From an uncultured bacterium (GTDB lineage Bacteria; Bacteroidota; Bacteroidia; Chitinophagales; Chitinophagaceae): a stretch of DNA of 64,000 nt. The translations under genes were made by a program, and so were the position numbers. The stretch is taken from contig CAIKEH010000055.1 in the NCBI GenBank assembly GCA_903826405.1, forward strand, positions 62,001 through 126,000, read 5' to 3'. Below are positions 1 through 8,523 of the stretch, in pieces (position 1 is the first letter of the stretch; the number at the start of each line of letters is the position of its first letter). Under the pieces are notes generated by a model. The model saw only the letters and a program-made list of their open reading frames with translations, searched no databases and was not told the DNA's origin.

Positions 1-1427
1 AACCCTGAACCAAGGTCTATCGTGATCTCATTGTCCATGTTGGAGCGGGCATTCCATTTCTGTGGTCGACTGAGCACTTTTTCGGGCTGGATCTTCTTCC
101 AGTAGTCGCCAGTGTCCCATATGCCGTTCCGGTTGCGGTCGTACAGTATTCTGACTTCGTAGTCGCCAGGTCTGAACAGCTTGTATCTTATGCGTTGGGC
201 GTCCACCGGCCGACTGAGTTCGATCTTGTCGTTCGCCATGAGTATCAGTACGGGGTGGAGGCTGGTGTCCAGGTTGCTGAATTTGAGGTCGATACTGGCG
301 TAGTCCGATTCACGGTGAGCATTGATGGCAATGGTATCCGTTCGCATCACTGCATTACCCAAACTGTCGCCTGCGAGGTCCTTTTGCACGATCAGTTTAT
401 AATGTTCACCTTCTTTCCAGGCATTGCTGATGGTGACCCGGGTATTCGTAGTGTCTGTACTTATAGTATATCTGGGCAGACGGTTGAATTTCTCATCGGT
501 GAGTAAGAGTTTTGAAGTGTCCATACGGTTGAACGGTCGTTCAAAAATGAGGGTGAAAGGTCCGAGCAGATCTTGTTGACCATTATCCAGGTTGTTGGTA
601 TACTTCAACCTTTTGTCATCCTTATTCTGCTTGGGAGGAGCAGGAGACGGTGTTTTGGTGGGAGTTAATGGCTTCTGCTTCTTTTCTTCCGCTGCCTGAA
701 AAGCATAGAGTTGGACCGGTCCTTCCTGGCCTGCTTGAACTGGTTTTTCAAGGAATCCGATCATTTCAGATGCTTGATCGTATTTTCTGCTGTTGTCGAC
801 ATCTTTCAGTGCAAATATGTGATAGGCGCCAGCTGCAAGCCCCTTGAATAGGAACTCTCCCTTCGCATTGGATTTGGTGAAATATCGTGGTCTGTCCTTG
901 GCGATGGCAGAGTCGTCCGCGCTGCGATGTAGCACCACAGTAAGGGTACTGTCCGGCATGCCTGATTCCGCGAGCAGAACTTTTCCGAATATCCGTGCAC
1001 TGTCCAGACGATCACCCGTAGAGAAGGTATAACTGTAGTGACGCAGGATATTGTTCTCATTGATGTCGCGTATGGAATTCCCGAAGTCAATGGTATAGGT
1101 GGTATTGGGTTCAAGGGTATCCCTGAGTTTGATGATGACCTGCTTCAGTTTACCGTCCACCTGCGGAGCAGATTTGGGAAGTGGGGAAACGATGACATTT
1201 TCATACGCCCTGTCCACGGAGATGTATTCGTTGAAATTCAGGATGATCCGATTCCCTTTGACATTCACGGCAGAGTCCTTTGGCTCCGCTCCCACAAAAA
1301 AGGGCGGCAGGGTGTCACGAGGGCCACCGGTCGGTGGAATTGGCTGACCACAACTGCCATGCATGAACCAAAGCAGGAGTAAGAAGGAGAGGGAAAGGAT
1401 TGATTTGGTCAGCCTATGGAGCATCAT
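1..1427 (-). CDS. Ig-like domain lipoprotein (partial, C-terminus beyond window)
   Basis: The reading frame is open from an ATG at 1427 to the window edge, about 475 codons with no stop. The N-terminus is a basic start, a long hydrophobic stretch and then Gly-Ser-Cys-Gly, a lipoprotein signal with the Cys near residue 27. After it come PPTGGPRDT and an Ig-like (Big_5-type) fold with NFNEYISVD and a TIDFGNSIRD strand, then a carboxypeptidase-regulatory-like stretch (KGEFLFKGLAAGAYHIFALKD) and a proline/lysine-rich linker. This architecture is common in Bacteroidota outer-membrane or periplasmic lipoproteins of unknown role. It starts 35 bases after the stop of the helicase-nuclease gene on the same strand, so the two may be co-transcribed. 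A second ATG directly precedes the chosen codon (1424), so the start is uncertain by one residue. Function is unknown. Confidence 0.85.
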   Translation of the reverse strand, partial: MMLHRLTKSILSLSFLLLLWFMHGSCGQPIPPTGGPRDTLPPFFVGAEPKDSAVNVKGNRIILNFNEYISVDRAYENVIVSPLPKSAPQVDGKLKQVIIKLRDTLEPNTTYTIDFGNSIRDINENNILRHYSYTFSTGDRLDSARIFGKVLLAESGMPDSTLTVVLHRSADDSAIAKDRPRYFTKSNAKGEFLFKGLAAGAYHIFALKDVDNSRKYDQASEMIGFLEKPVQAGQEGPVQLYAFQAAEEKKQKPLTPTKTPSPAPPKQNKDDKRLKYTNNLDNGQQDLLGPFTLIFERPFNRMDTSKLLLTDEKFNRLPRYTISTDTTNTRVTISNAWKEGEHYKLIVQKDLAGDSLGNAVMRTDTIAINAHRESDYASIDLKFSNLDTSLHPVLILMANDKIELSRPVDAQRIRYKLFRPGDYEVRILYDRNRNGIWDTGDYWKKIQPEKVLSRPQKWNARSNMDNEITIDLGSG

Positions 1428-1462
1428 GTTCAATTGGTTGCAAACTTATGGGGTTTCGTGCA

Positions 1463-4400
1463 TTAACGGATTGGTGGGTCTGTTGGATCATCTTTCCATT
1501 GTTCTTCTGATCCGAGGTCAGGGTCGATATTGATGGTCAGTTTGTGGTCACGCACGAAGTTGCACCAATGGCAATCGGGCTTCCCGCATCCGGTGAAAAA
1601 ATCTCTTGCCTGAATGCGGTCCCAAGCTGTTCTGACCTGTTGCCGGACGGTAGTTTCATCGGCTGGAGTTATGGTCAATTTCCTTCTGCGGTATTGCTTG
1701 GCGTTGTCGGGTTCCACGAAGTCGAATTCCGTGCTGTCCACAGTCATTCCCCTTGGAGAATGGTCGACCAGCAGTTTGTAGAAGACGGCCTGACGCCAAT
1801 AATCACCACCATGGGGAACTTTATCAGACGGCCCTTTCAGTTTGGCGTCTGCATTTTCCGGCTTGCCGGTCTTGTAGTCAACAACATTAACGGAATGTCC
1901 AAATTTCTCGATTTTGTCGAGCTTGCCTCGGAGTGGCACTCCATCAACGACCACTTTCGTGAAGAATACCTCCAGGTCAACATTCCTGTGGGAGCCATCG
2001 ATATGGGTATGGTAATAGTTGGACAATATATCCCGACCATATTCAAGTCTTCGTTCATATTGCTCTTTCGTGAAACTTTCACGATGACGGTACAGATGCG
2101 TTTCGAAATAGCCTATGAATTCAGTGACCGGGGGGAATGCTTTTTCCCTTTTCATCTTCTCGAATAGGCGCTGCAGCGCATCATGCACTGCGGTGCCGAA
2201 TTCCATGGCTTCGTTCTTGGCGGACGGTATGCGTATGATGTTGTTGTAATAGAATTCGAGTGGGCAACGCAGGAAGTTGTTCAGAGCGGTGACGTTCATT
2301 TCGAATTTGTCCAATGCACGATCGATGAAATCTGCCTCGGCTCTTTCGATCTCAGGCCCACCGCTGCCCACAAATTGCAGTGTACGGTATGCTGCCAGTA
2401 CATCCTGATCTACGGTGATCTTATTCATCTTGGACTTGCCATTCCCAGAAACTTCTGCAAGAAAGCGACTCGGCTCCAGTTCCTTGCCATCATCTCGGTA
2501 TCTCGCGTGGGAAAGGATGAGATGATTCTCTGCACGCGTCACCGCCACATAGAAAAGCCTCCTAAGCTCCTCCTCTTCACCCGATAAGGAAAGGGAGCTG
2601 AATATATTATCCGGAAGTTTGAACCCTTTATTTGGTCTGGATTTACTCTCCCAGGAAGCGGCGTTGCATCCGGCCAGAAAAACGTATTCGAATTCCAGCC
2701 CTTTGGAGCCATGTACGGTCAGGAGGTTTACGCCTTTTTCACTTCCGGCCACTTGAACCATGGGAATACTTACATCCTCTTTTTCCATGAGATCGATCAA
2801 CAACACGAATTGGTGTAGAGTCAGATCGGGATTCCGGCGTGTATCTTCCTTGATGAAGTCGAACAACCTGGTCAATACCTGCAATTGCCAGGTTTTATCG
2901 GGACTTTCCAGTATGGCACTCATGGCTCCTCCCTCGCGTATGATCGACTCGAAAAGTTGTTGAAGTGGCAGATCGGATACGGCAGCGATCATGTTCTCCA
3001 GGAAAGTTCCTGCCCGTTTCAATCCTTCAGAGATCGATGGGGTGAAGAGGTCCTTATGCGGGGCGGCGATCTTTTCAGCAAGTAATTGCCTTAGGGATCG
3101 TACGTTCTCCCCTCGTCTCCTGTCGGCTGCCTCCGATGCGAGTTCAGCGATTTGCAGTGCCGGGATCCGGAACCAGTCGAAGTGCAGAATCTCGAATAAC
3201 ATCTCGTCGCCACTGAACGGCACATCCCATTCCGCATCAAGGTATTTCATAATGAGCAAGGCTTTCCGAGGCAAGGAAAGTTTCAACAGGTCAAGGTTTT
3301 TTCGACTGTAGGCGGGAATTTTCTTCAACCTGAAATATGTAGCGAGTTCCTCGCCGTACTTGTTCTCCTTGTAGAGAACAGCAATACGACCCGGTAATAT
3401 TCCCTGTCCAAGAAGTTGCAACACGGATTCCGTGATGCCGATCATCTCCTGATGTTGAGTATCGTATTCCCTGGATTCAGGCAGGTGGGTGACGGTTCGC
3501 ATCACTTCCTTGGCTGCAACGAGTTCTTTTTGGAGCTCCGGAAACCGATGTATCAGCCTTTCCGTGTTGTATCCGATGAGTTGTCCTGCAAGGTCGAGGA
3601 TCGGTTGCGTGGATCGATAGTTGAGTGGGAGGATGACCTTGAGCAGGTCCTCCTTGAAGCGGTCCGAAATGCCTTGCATGTTCTCCATGTTGGCTCCCTG
3701 AAAACGATAGATGCTCTGGTCATCATCGCCCACAACGAAGATATTGGGCTGTTCCCAATAGGAGGTCAAGAGTTCGACGATACGATTCTGGGTGCCGCTG
3801 GTATCCTGATATTCATCCACCAGCATGTATTGATATTTTTCCTGATAACGTGCCAGTAGGTTGGGGTTTTCTTCAAAGGATTTGATGACCCAGTTGATCA
3901 TGTCATCGAAATCATAACGATTTCTCCGGCGCATCATTTCTTGAAAGCGGTCGAACTCATGCACGGCAGCGCTGAGCTTGTTCATCTTTTCCACTTCTTC
4001 CTCGTATTGAGTCTGCTTGAGGTCGCCTGCCTGAAATTCTTTATACTTCCTTTTGTATCTGTAATCCTCACGTGTCGGGAGATCAGCGATGTAGGCATCG
4101 ATCTTTTCGATCAGGAATTCAGCCTTCCAGCCTTCTTTTTTCATGATACTGAAAAGCGATGACAGGGCATCACGTTCAAAGTAGACGTCGCCCCGATATC
4201 GTTTCAGTGGATGGTTTTTCGGAAATCCATCGATCAGCTCCTTGAAGAGAGCGACCGATTCAAGTTCAGAGATCGGTTCCAGCGTCGTTTTTTCAAATAG
4301 ATGGAGGTTCTCCTGGATGACTTCATGGCAAAAAGAGTGAAAGGTGCTGATATTGACTTTGTAGGCCTCTGGTCCGATGAAGTGAAGCAGGCGTTTGCGC

Positions 4401-4654
4401 ATGGCAATGGCGCCAGCATCGGTATAGGTGAGGCAGAGGATGTTGTCGGGATTGACATCGGTTTCCAGAAGTATTTTTCCGATTCGGCTAGCGAGGATCT
4501 GTGTCTTGCCTGTGCCGGGGCCTGCAATGACCATAACGGGACCATCGATCCGGTCCACTGCTTCCCGTTGCTTCTCGTTCAACTTGTTATACTCTTCGTC
4601 GAATTTCAGTCTGAGTTTGTCCCTGGAAAGGTGCATCGATGTTGAACATTTCAA
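1463..4654 (-). CDS. UvrD/Rep-type ATP-dependent helicase fused to a PD-(D/E)XK nuclease
   Basis: This 1063-residue protein is a superfamily 1A DNA helicase with a C-terminal nuclease. Visible helicase motifs are Walker A AGPGTGKTQ (about 44-52), motif Ia LTYTDAGA, motif II VDEYQD (about 279-284), motif III GDDDQSIYRFQGAN (about 309-322), motif IV LNYRSTQ, motif V LLTVHGSKGLEFE and motif VI LFYVAVTRAENH. The last 250 residues carry a RecB/AddB-like nuclease core: FGTAVH, GKLDKIE and VVDYKTGK, which supply the His, Asp and Asp-x-Lys. One Cys sits before the core (FLRCPLEF) and three after it (C-x4-C-x2-C), which may hold an iron-sulfur cluster, although the spacing differs from the usual Cx2Cx5C. 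Such fusions act in double-strand-break processing or repair. The ATG at 4654 faces the SRPBCC gene across 62 bases. Another possible start is Met7. Confidence 0.93.
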   Translation of the reverse strand: MKCSTSMHLSRDKLRLKFDEEYNKLNEKQREAVDRIDGPVMVIAGPGTGKTQILASRIGKILLETDVNPDNILCLTYTDAGAIAMRKRLLHFIGPEAYKVNISTFHSFCHEVIQENLHLFEKTTLEPISELESVALFKELIDGFPKNHPLKRYRGDVYFERDALSSLFSIMKKEGWKAEFLIEKIDAYIADLPTREDYRYKRKYKEFQAGDLKQTQYEEEVEKMNKLSAAVHEFDRFQEMMRRRNRYDFDDMINWVIKSFEENPNLLARYQEKYQYMLVDEYQDTSGTQNRIVELLTSYWEQPNIFVVGDDDQSIYRFQGANMENMQGISDRFKEDLLKVILPLNYRSTQPILDLAGQLIGYNTERLIHRFPELQKELVAAKEVMRTVTHLPESREYDTQHQEMIGITESVLQLLGQGILPGRIAVLYKENKYGEELATYFRLKKIPAYSRKNLDLLKLSLPRKALLIMKYLDAEWDVPFSGDEMLFEILHFDWFRIPALQIAELASEAADRRRGENVRSLRQLLAEKIAAPHKDLFTPSISEGLKRAGTFLENMIAAVSDLPLQQLFESIIREGGAMSAILESPDKTWQLQVLTRLFDFIKEDTRRNPDLTLHQFVLLIDLMEKEDVSIPMVQVAGSEKGVNLLTVHGSKGLEFEYVFLAGCNAASWESKSRPNKGFKLPDNIFSSLSLSGEEEELRRLFYVAVTRAENHLILSHARYRDDGKELEPSRFLAEVSGNGKSKMNKITVDQDVLAAYRTLQFVGSGGPEIERAEADFIDRALDKFEMNVTALNNFLRCPLEFYYNNIIRIPSAKNEAMEFGTAVHDALQRLFEKMKREKAFPPVTEFIGYFETHLYRHRESFTKEQYERRLEYGRDILSNYYHTHIDGSHRNVDLEVFFTKVVVDGVPLRGKLDKIEKFGHSVNVVDYKTGKPENADAKLKGPSDKVPHGGDYWRQAVFYKLLVDHSPRGMTVDSTEFDFVEPDNAKQYRRRKLTITPADETTVRQQVRTAWDRIQARDFFTGCGKPDCHWCNFVRDHKLTINIDPDLGSEEQWKDDPTDPPIR

Positions 4655-4716
4655 TGTTAACGACGGTTATATGACTGGGCGGTGGTGTTTCGTATCCCGC
4701 CGGTAAAAATAAGCCT

Positions 4717-5187
4717 ATGCCTGTTTATTCCCTTCAGAGTGTGCAAAAGATCCCGGTGAGTTTGGAAAATGCCTGGGAATTCTTCTCCCACCCGGCAAAT
4801 CTGGCGAAAATGACACCGGAATACCTCAATCTGAAGTTCACGAACAAATTGTACGGCGAATCCATGTATCCCGGACAGGTCATGACCTATAATGTGAAGC
4901 CAATATTGGGCATCCCTATGTTCTGGATGACTGAGATCACCCATGTGGATCATCACCGCTATTTCGTTGATGAGCAACGGACGGGGCCATACCGGATCTG
5001 GCACCATCAACATCATTTTCGGGTGATTGAAGGGGGGGTGGAAATGACGGACATAGTCCATTATCAGCCACCTTTGGGATGGCTGGGGGCACTGGCCAAC
5101 ACACTCTTCATCAAAGGCCAATTAAAGGCCATATTCGAGTTCCGTCATAAAAGGGTTCAGGAGTTGTTCGGGGCATGGCCCGAATAG
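4717..5187 (+). CDS. SRPBCC family protein (START-like ligand-binding fold)
   Basis: This 156-residue cytosolic protein has no signal peptide. The pattern is that of the SRPBCC/polyketide-cyclase-like fold: an early helix with VSLENAWEFFSHPANLAKMTP, a run of beta strands including GQVMTYNVKPILGIPMFWMTEIT and FVDEQRTGPYRIWHHQHHF, and a long C-terminal helix (FIKGQLKAIFEFRHKRVQELFG). Members close to this type often bind a hydrophobic ligand, but no catalytic residues can be named. It is transcribed divergently from the helicase-nuclease gene and ends before a strong bidirectional hairpin terminator. The only in-frame Met near the start is the one used here. The family call is solid and the ligand is unknown. 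Confidence 0.88.
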   Translation: MPVYSLQSVQKIPVSLENAWEFFSHPANLAKMTPEYLNLKFTNKLYGESMYPGQVMTYNVKPILGIPMFWMTEITHVDHHRYFVDEQRTGPYRIWHHQHHFRVIEGGVEMTDIVHYQPPLGWLGALANTLFIKGQLKAIFEFRHKRVQELFGAWPE

Positions 5188-5396
5188 TGTTGATGAACAA
5201 AAAGTACCATGGTTTTGCGGAAAGCTATTCATAGCACCATATTCCACTTGACCTGAATCACATCCCTGACCTACCACTTCGGGGTATTGGTAGATGGGGA
5301 ACTTGGTCTAAGTTTGCAACACAAGAATCACAGTCGTTGCCAACCGTGAAGACATTTTGGGAAAACCTATCTCATTGAACATCATAATAGGTTTAG

Positions 5397-5425
5397 AAAA
5401 AAAGGCCGCTCCAAAGCGGCCTTTT
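5397..5425. terminator. Bidirectional intrinsic terminator
   Basis: An 11-base perfect inverted repeat (AAAAGGCCGCT / AGCGGCCTTTT) surrounds the 4-base loop CCAA, with A-run and T-run on the two sides. It lies between the convergent SRPBCC gene and TPR gene and can serve both. The rest of the 275-base gap shows nothing recognisable. Confidence 0.88.
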
Positions 5426-5462
5426 GCGTTCAATATCCTTTATAGAAAGGTCATCGGGGCGT

Positions 5463-6113
5463 CTATCCGGGCATTCTGGAAATGTATTTCTCGATCTGCT
5501 TGATCTGATCCACTACTTGTGAGGAGCTTGGCTTCAAGGCTTTGGCCTTGCGGAAAAAGTCCTTTGCGGCCCTGAATTCTCTTTTTTGCACCATGATCTG
5601 ACACATCTGGAGGTAGGCTAATGCATGGCTTTCTTTATCCGGGATCCCGGCCTTGAGCGCCTGGCGGATCATACTTTCGCCTTCTTTCATTTTCCCTTTC
5701 TGGAGAGCCATCATTCCCAACTGGAGTTTGTTCGCTCCTTCGGCTTCCTTCATGGGAGAGCCCAGATCAAGGCTCTTTTTCATGTGCTTTTCAGCGGAAT
5801 CGAAGTCCTGCTTCATCATGGCCAGATTGCCTTTGAGTGTATAGTACACGGATTGGATCGGCTTATATAAAAGTCCGGGGAACCAAATGGAGTTCAGTAC
5901 TTTCTCCGCACCTTCAAAATCACCTGACTCAAGATAATCTTGGATCAGACGGAGTGGACCGACGAAGAAGTGAGTGAAGATGAAGATTATGCCTATGAGG
6001 TATAGAGCGAGGGCGGGCCAGAAGCCGCTGGTGATATTAACGCCTATCGCGCCAGCGAGGGCAGCGATACCGAGCCAGAAACGCCACTTGATGAACCAGT
6101 TCAGGAAATTCAT
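5463..6113 (-). CDS. TPR-repeat membrane protein, unknown role
   Basis: This 216-residue protein has two N-terminal membrane segments (about residues 10-28 and 32-52, within FWLGIAALAGAIGVNI and LALYLIGIIFIFTHFF). They are followed by helical repeats that fit tetratricopeptide units: LESGDFEGAEKVL, MKQDFDSAEKHMKKSLDLG, LQKGKMKEGESMIRQAL and VQKREFRAAKDFFRKAKAL. The TPR part probably faces the cytoplasm and binds protein partners. It is a single gene, convergent with the SRPBCC gene and separated by 88 bases from the GMC oxidoreductase stop. No partner or pathway can be inferred from context. Confidence 0.8.
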   Translation of the reverse strand: MNFLNWFIKWRFWLGIAALAGAIGVNITSGFWPALALYLIGIIFIFTHFFVGPLRLIQDYLESGDFEGAEKVLNSIWFPGLLYKPIQSVYYTLKGNLAMMKQDFDSAEKHMKKSLDLGSPMKEAEGANKLQLGMMALQKGKMKEGESMIRQALKAGIPDKESHALAYLQMCQIMVQKREFRAAKDFFRKAKALKPSSSQVVDQIKQIEKYISRMPG

Positions 6114-6201
6114 GCCATTTAAATTGGGAGGCGAAAATAAGTCTTTTCAAGCGTATGAAGGCTTTTGGATGAAGAAGGCCAGCAAGTGAAGATCGATCTT
6201 G

Positions 6202-7746
6202 TCAGACGGGCTTTGCTACCACTTCCTTGAGGTGGTCGGAAAGCCTCAGTGTCAAGGCGATGATGGTCAGTGTGGGGTTTGGGGCTGCAGAGGTGGCGAA
6301 AACAGAATCTCCTGCGATATACAGGTTGTTGAGTCCATGTACACGGCAATTCGCATCCACAACACCCGTTCTCGGGTCTTCATTCATCCGTGTCGTTCCC
6401 ATATGGTGCCAACCCCCTCCTGTGAAATCTGGCCAGTTGGCATCGTTTGCATCTTGGAGGTAATCCATGAGTTTGATCCTTCCCACTCCTGCCTTGCCCA
6501 TTTCTATGCCGATGAGTTCGTACAGTTTCCTGATGCTCTTTTTCTCCAGACTACCCAGTTTCCAGTTCAATATAGCTCGCGGTACGCCCAATGCGTCTTT
6601 CTCGGTATCCAAGGTGATTCGGGAATCAGGATTCGGGGCTTGTTCCATTCGAGTGAACAACTCATACGCATCATAAAGGTCACCCGAGATCTTTTCCAAC
6701 CGGAGGTTTTTGGAAGCTTCTATATAGGATCCATGTTCCCGCTTGAGGCTTTCTCTGGGATCCTCTTTGGACCAATTCTCGATATTGGGATGCATTTTCC
6801 TCGCCACCTTGAGTGGGGTGAGTGATGCTGTTCCATTCAAGATGCGATGCTGCTCCTGCATGGCAGCTGTTATGGAGAGTTCTGCACGGGGTTTACCAGT
6901 CAGGGCATACAGGATCAGGCGGTCAGGTTTGAAAAGATACATTTCGGCGGACTTGATCTCCAGGTGGTCCATGAAGTATCTCCCGACATTGTCATGGTCG
7001 TTGCCCAAACCCTTTGGCGCTTGTTTGTTGGATGCCAGAAGCAGTCGGGGGTTTTGGATCCCGTTGCAGGCCAACACATATTTTTTGGCACGGACACGGA
7101 GTGAGCGGCCTTCAAAATTCTTGGTGATGATCTCATTGATGCCTGTGACCTGATCATCGGTCTTCATATCCACGACATGGGCATGTGTGTACAGGTGAAC
7201 ATTGGGTGCGTTGACTATGGCATCGCGATACTTGACCCCGAAACGTGTAGGCGGACTGAATTGCCACATCTTGTTCCATACCACGTCCTCATTCGGCAAT
7301 AACGTCTTCATGTACGGTTGTTCGTATTGCCAATAGGGAAGCGAGTAGTTGTATGATCCCAATTCAACGATCTTGTGTGCCCTCATGTAGAACGGATCAA
7401 GATCGGACCTCTTGATGGGCCATCCGCTGTGCTCGACCCAATCACGCTTCTGAAAATCAATCTCATCGAAGGTGGAGCAGTATCCACCCCAGTGTCCCGT
7501 GGTCCCTCCGAAGTAATGAAGTCGACTGGATCTGAGCGGGTAGTAATTTTGTCCTATGTTTTTCCCAGCGAAGAGATCCTGGTTTTTATCGTCGTACTCG
7601 AAACCTCCTCCTTCCAGCAGTATAACTTTGTATGGACCACCAATCCAGTCCATAGCCATGCTGATGCCGGAAGCTCCGGCACCCACGATGCAAATGTCGC
7701 CTTCTACCAATGAGCCATCTTCCAGGGTACGAGCATCAATGTGCAT
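6202..7746 (-). CDS. GMC family FAD-dependent oxidoreductase (membrane sugar/alcohol dehydrogenase catalytic subunit)
   Basis: This 514-residue enzyme of the glucose-methanol-choline family begins with an FAD-binding Rossmann motif, ICIVGAGASGIS (about 19-30), followed by LLEGGG. GGTTGHWGG is near 80-88. The C-terminus has the family active-site region GGGWHHMGTTRM (about 443-454), then NLYIAGDSVF and SAAPNPTLT with the second catalytic Asn. It would oxidise a sugar, polyol or alcohol and pass electrons to a membrane carrier. It has no signal peptide of its own. The gene 9 bases upstream encodes a small Tat-type subunit, which in gluconate and fructose dehydrogenases carries the catalytic subunit across the membrane. 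No cytochrome c subunit gene is adjacent. The substrate cannot be read from the sequence. Confidence 0.93.
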   Translation of the reverse strand: MHIDARTLEDGSLVEGDICIVGAGASGISMAMDWIGGPYKVILLEGGGFEYDDKNQDLFAGKNIGQNYYPLRSSRLHYFGGTTGHWGGYCSTFDEIDFQKRDWVEHSGWPIKRSDLDPFYMRAHKIVELGSYNYSLPYWQYEQPYMKTLLPNEDVVWNKMWQFSPPTRFGVKYRDAIVNAPNVHLYTHAHVVDMKTDDQVTGINEIITKNFEGRSLRVRAKKYVLACNGIQNPRLLLASNKQAPKGLGNDHDNVGRYFMDHLEIKSAEMYLFKPDRLILYALTGKPRAELSITAAMQEQHRILNGTASLTPLKVARKMHPNIENWSKEDPRESLKREHGSYIEASKNLRLEKISGDLYDAYELFTRMEQAPNPDSRITLDTEKDALGVPRAILNWKLGSLEKKSIRKLYELIGIEMGKAGVGRIKLMDYLQDANDANWPDFTGGGWHHMGTTRMNEDPRTGVVDANCRVHGLNNLYIAGDSVFATSAAPNPTLTIIALTLRLSDHLKEVVAKPV

Positions 7747-7755
7747 GCTGTTGTA

Positions 7756-8157
7756 TTAATTATGTATGATGGTATAAAAGGCACATTGGCGGGCTTCTGT
7801 CGTTGCAAGTATCCACCCTTTAATTATGCTTGTACGATCTTGCCTGAAATCTTCATGAATATTCGCTTCGATCATTTCTATTGCTTGATCAGGGGAAGGA
7901 TTCATCTGCGTGGCCTTATCGTTCCTCCCGTTCAGCAGTAGGCCGGTTAGTTTGATCTTGTCCGCTTCTTGAGGTGATAAGGCAAGGTAAGCCTTGCCAA
8001 TTTCATGGATTTCCTTTGGATCGATGAACTTGTAAAGGGTTCTCGGGAGAGACAGGGCTTCTTCAAATGTACCTGAACTGTTTTTACATCCCTGAAAAAG
8101 GAGCGCAATCCCCGGTATGGATAAGGCGGTGATCCTGGTGAAATCCCTACGGTTCAT
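7756..8157 (-). CDS. Gluconate 2-dehydrogenase subunit 3-like protein, Tat-type lipoprotein
   Basis: This 133-residue protein begins MNRRDFTRITALSIPG, a twin-arginine-like signal, and then has LLFQGC, which fits a lipobox with Cys24. The mature part resembles the small subunit (subunit 3) of GMC-type dehydrogenases: LYKFIDPKEIHEIGKAYLAL and a C-terminal helix ending in an aromatic stretch. It is shorter than many family members. It is the first gene of a two-gene operon with the GMC oxidoreductase and most likely escorts and anchors that enzyme in the periplasm. The family call rests on the signal, size and neighbour more than on diagnostic motifs. Confidence 0.78.
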   Translation of the reverse strand: MNRRDFTRITALSIPGIALLFQGCKNSSGTFEEALSLPRTLYKFIDPKEIHEIGKAYLALSPQEADKIKLTGLLLNGRNDKATQMNPSPDQAIEMIEANIHEDFRQDRTSIIKGWILATTEARQCAFYTIIHN

Positions 8158-8188
8158 TTGGTGTACTTGTTATTAAAGAAGGATATTC

Positions 8189-8196
8189 CAAAGTTA
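8189..8196 (-). promoter_or_regulatory. Possible -7 box of a Bacteroidota promoter
   Basis: On the minus strand this reads TAACTTTG, an exact match to the Bacteroidota -7 consensus TAnnTTTG, 31 bases before the ATG of the subunit 3-like gene. No clear -33 TTTG is visible at the expected distance, so the call is tentative. Confidence 0.35.
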
Positions 8197-8296
8197 TCAT
8201 TTTGGGGTTGAAGTATCTGTAAGTACTTGCCTTCAAACGTAGGCATGAAACCCATAAAATATCCTATTTTTGTGCCCCTTACGAAATTGGTAGCTC

Positions 8297-8368
8297 GGTC
8301 CCGTAGTTCAATGGATAGAATAGAAGTTTCCTAAACTTTAGATACAGGTTCGATTCCTGTCGGGACTA
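8297..8368 (+). tRNA. tRNA-Arg (anticodon CCT)
   Basis: A 72-base cloverleaf folds cleanly: acceptor GGTCCCG/CGGGACT with one G-U pair, D stem GTTC/GAAT, anticodon stem GAAGT/ACTTT with loop TTCCTAA (anticodon CCT), a 4-base variable loop, and T stem ACAGG/CCTGT around TTCGATT. CCA is not encoded. The discriminator base is A. It decodes AGG. A hairpin terminator follows directly. No direct repeat of the tRNA 3' end was noticed nearby, so there is no sign of an integrated element. Confidence 0.97.
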
Positions 8369-8371
8369 CTA

Positions 8372-8394
8372 ACCCCTGATATTCAGGGGTTTTT
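8372..8394 (+). terminator. Intrinsic terminator of tRNA-Arg
   Basis: An 8-base perfect stem (ACCCCTGA / TCAGGGGT) with a 3-base loop is followed by a run of T. It starts 3 bases after the tRNA 3' end and fits a rho-independent terminator. Confidence 0.88.
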
Positions 8395-8523
8395 CTTTAA
8401 TATATATCCCCCATACATAGATGTGATTCTCAGCTGAGTAGCAAAATATCGAAAGTTGTTACATTTCATCCCGTTTTTAAACAGGCCAGACAACTGCTTG
8501 ATAGGGTTGTCCATGAATAAATA

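Noticed and set aside
1544-2167. 207-codon open frame on the plus strand
   Set aside because: Antisense to the nuclease part of the helicase-nuclease gene.
4657-5121. 154-codon open frame on the minus strand
   Set aside because: Antisense to the SRPBCC gene and without family motif.
8297-8400. tRNA-Arg as an integration site of a mobile element
   Set aside because: No integrase, no direct repeat of the tRNA end and no element boundary were seen.
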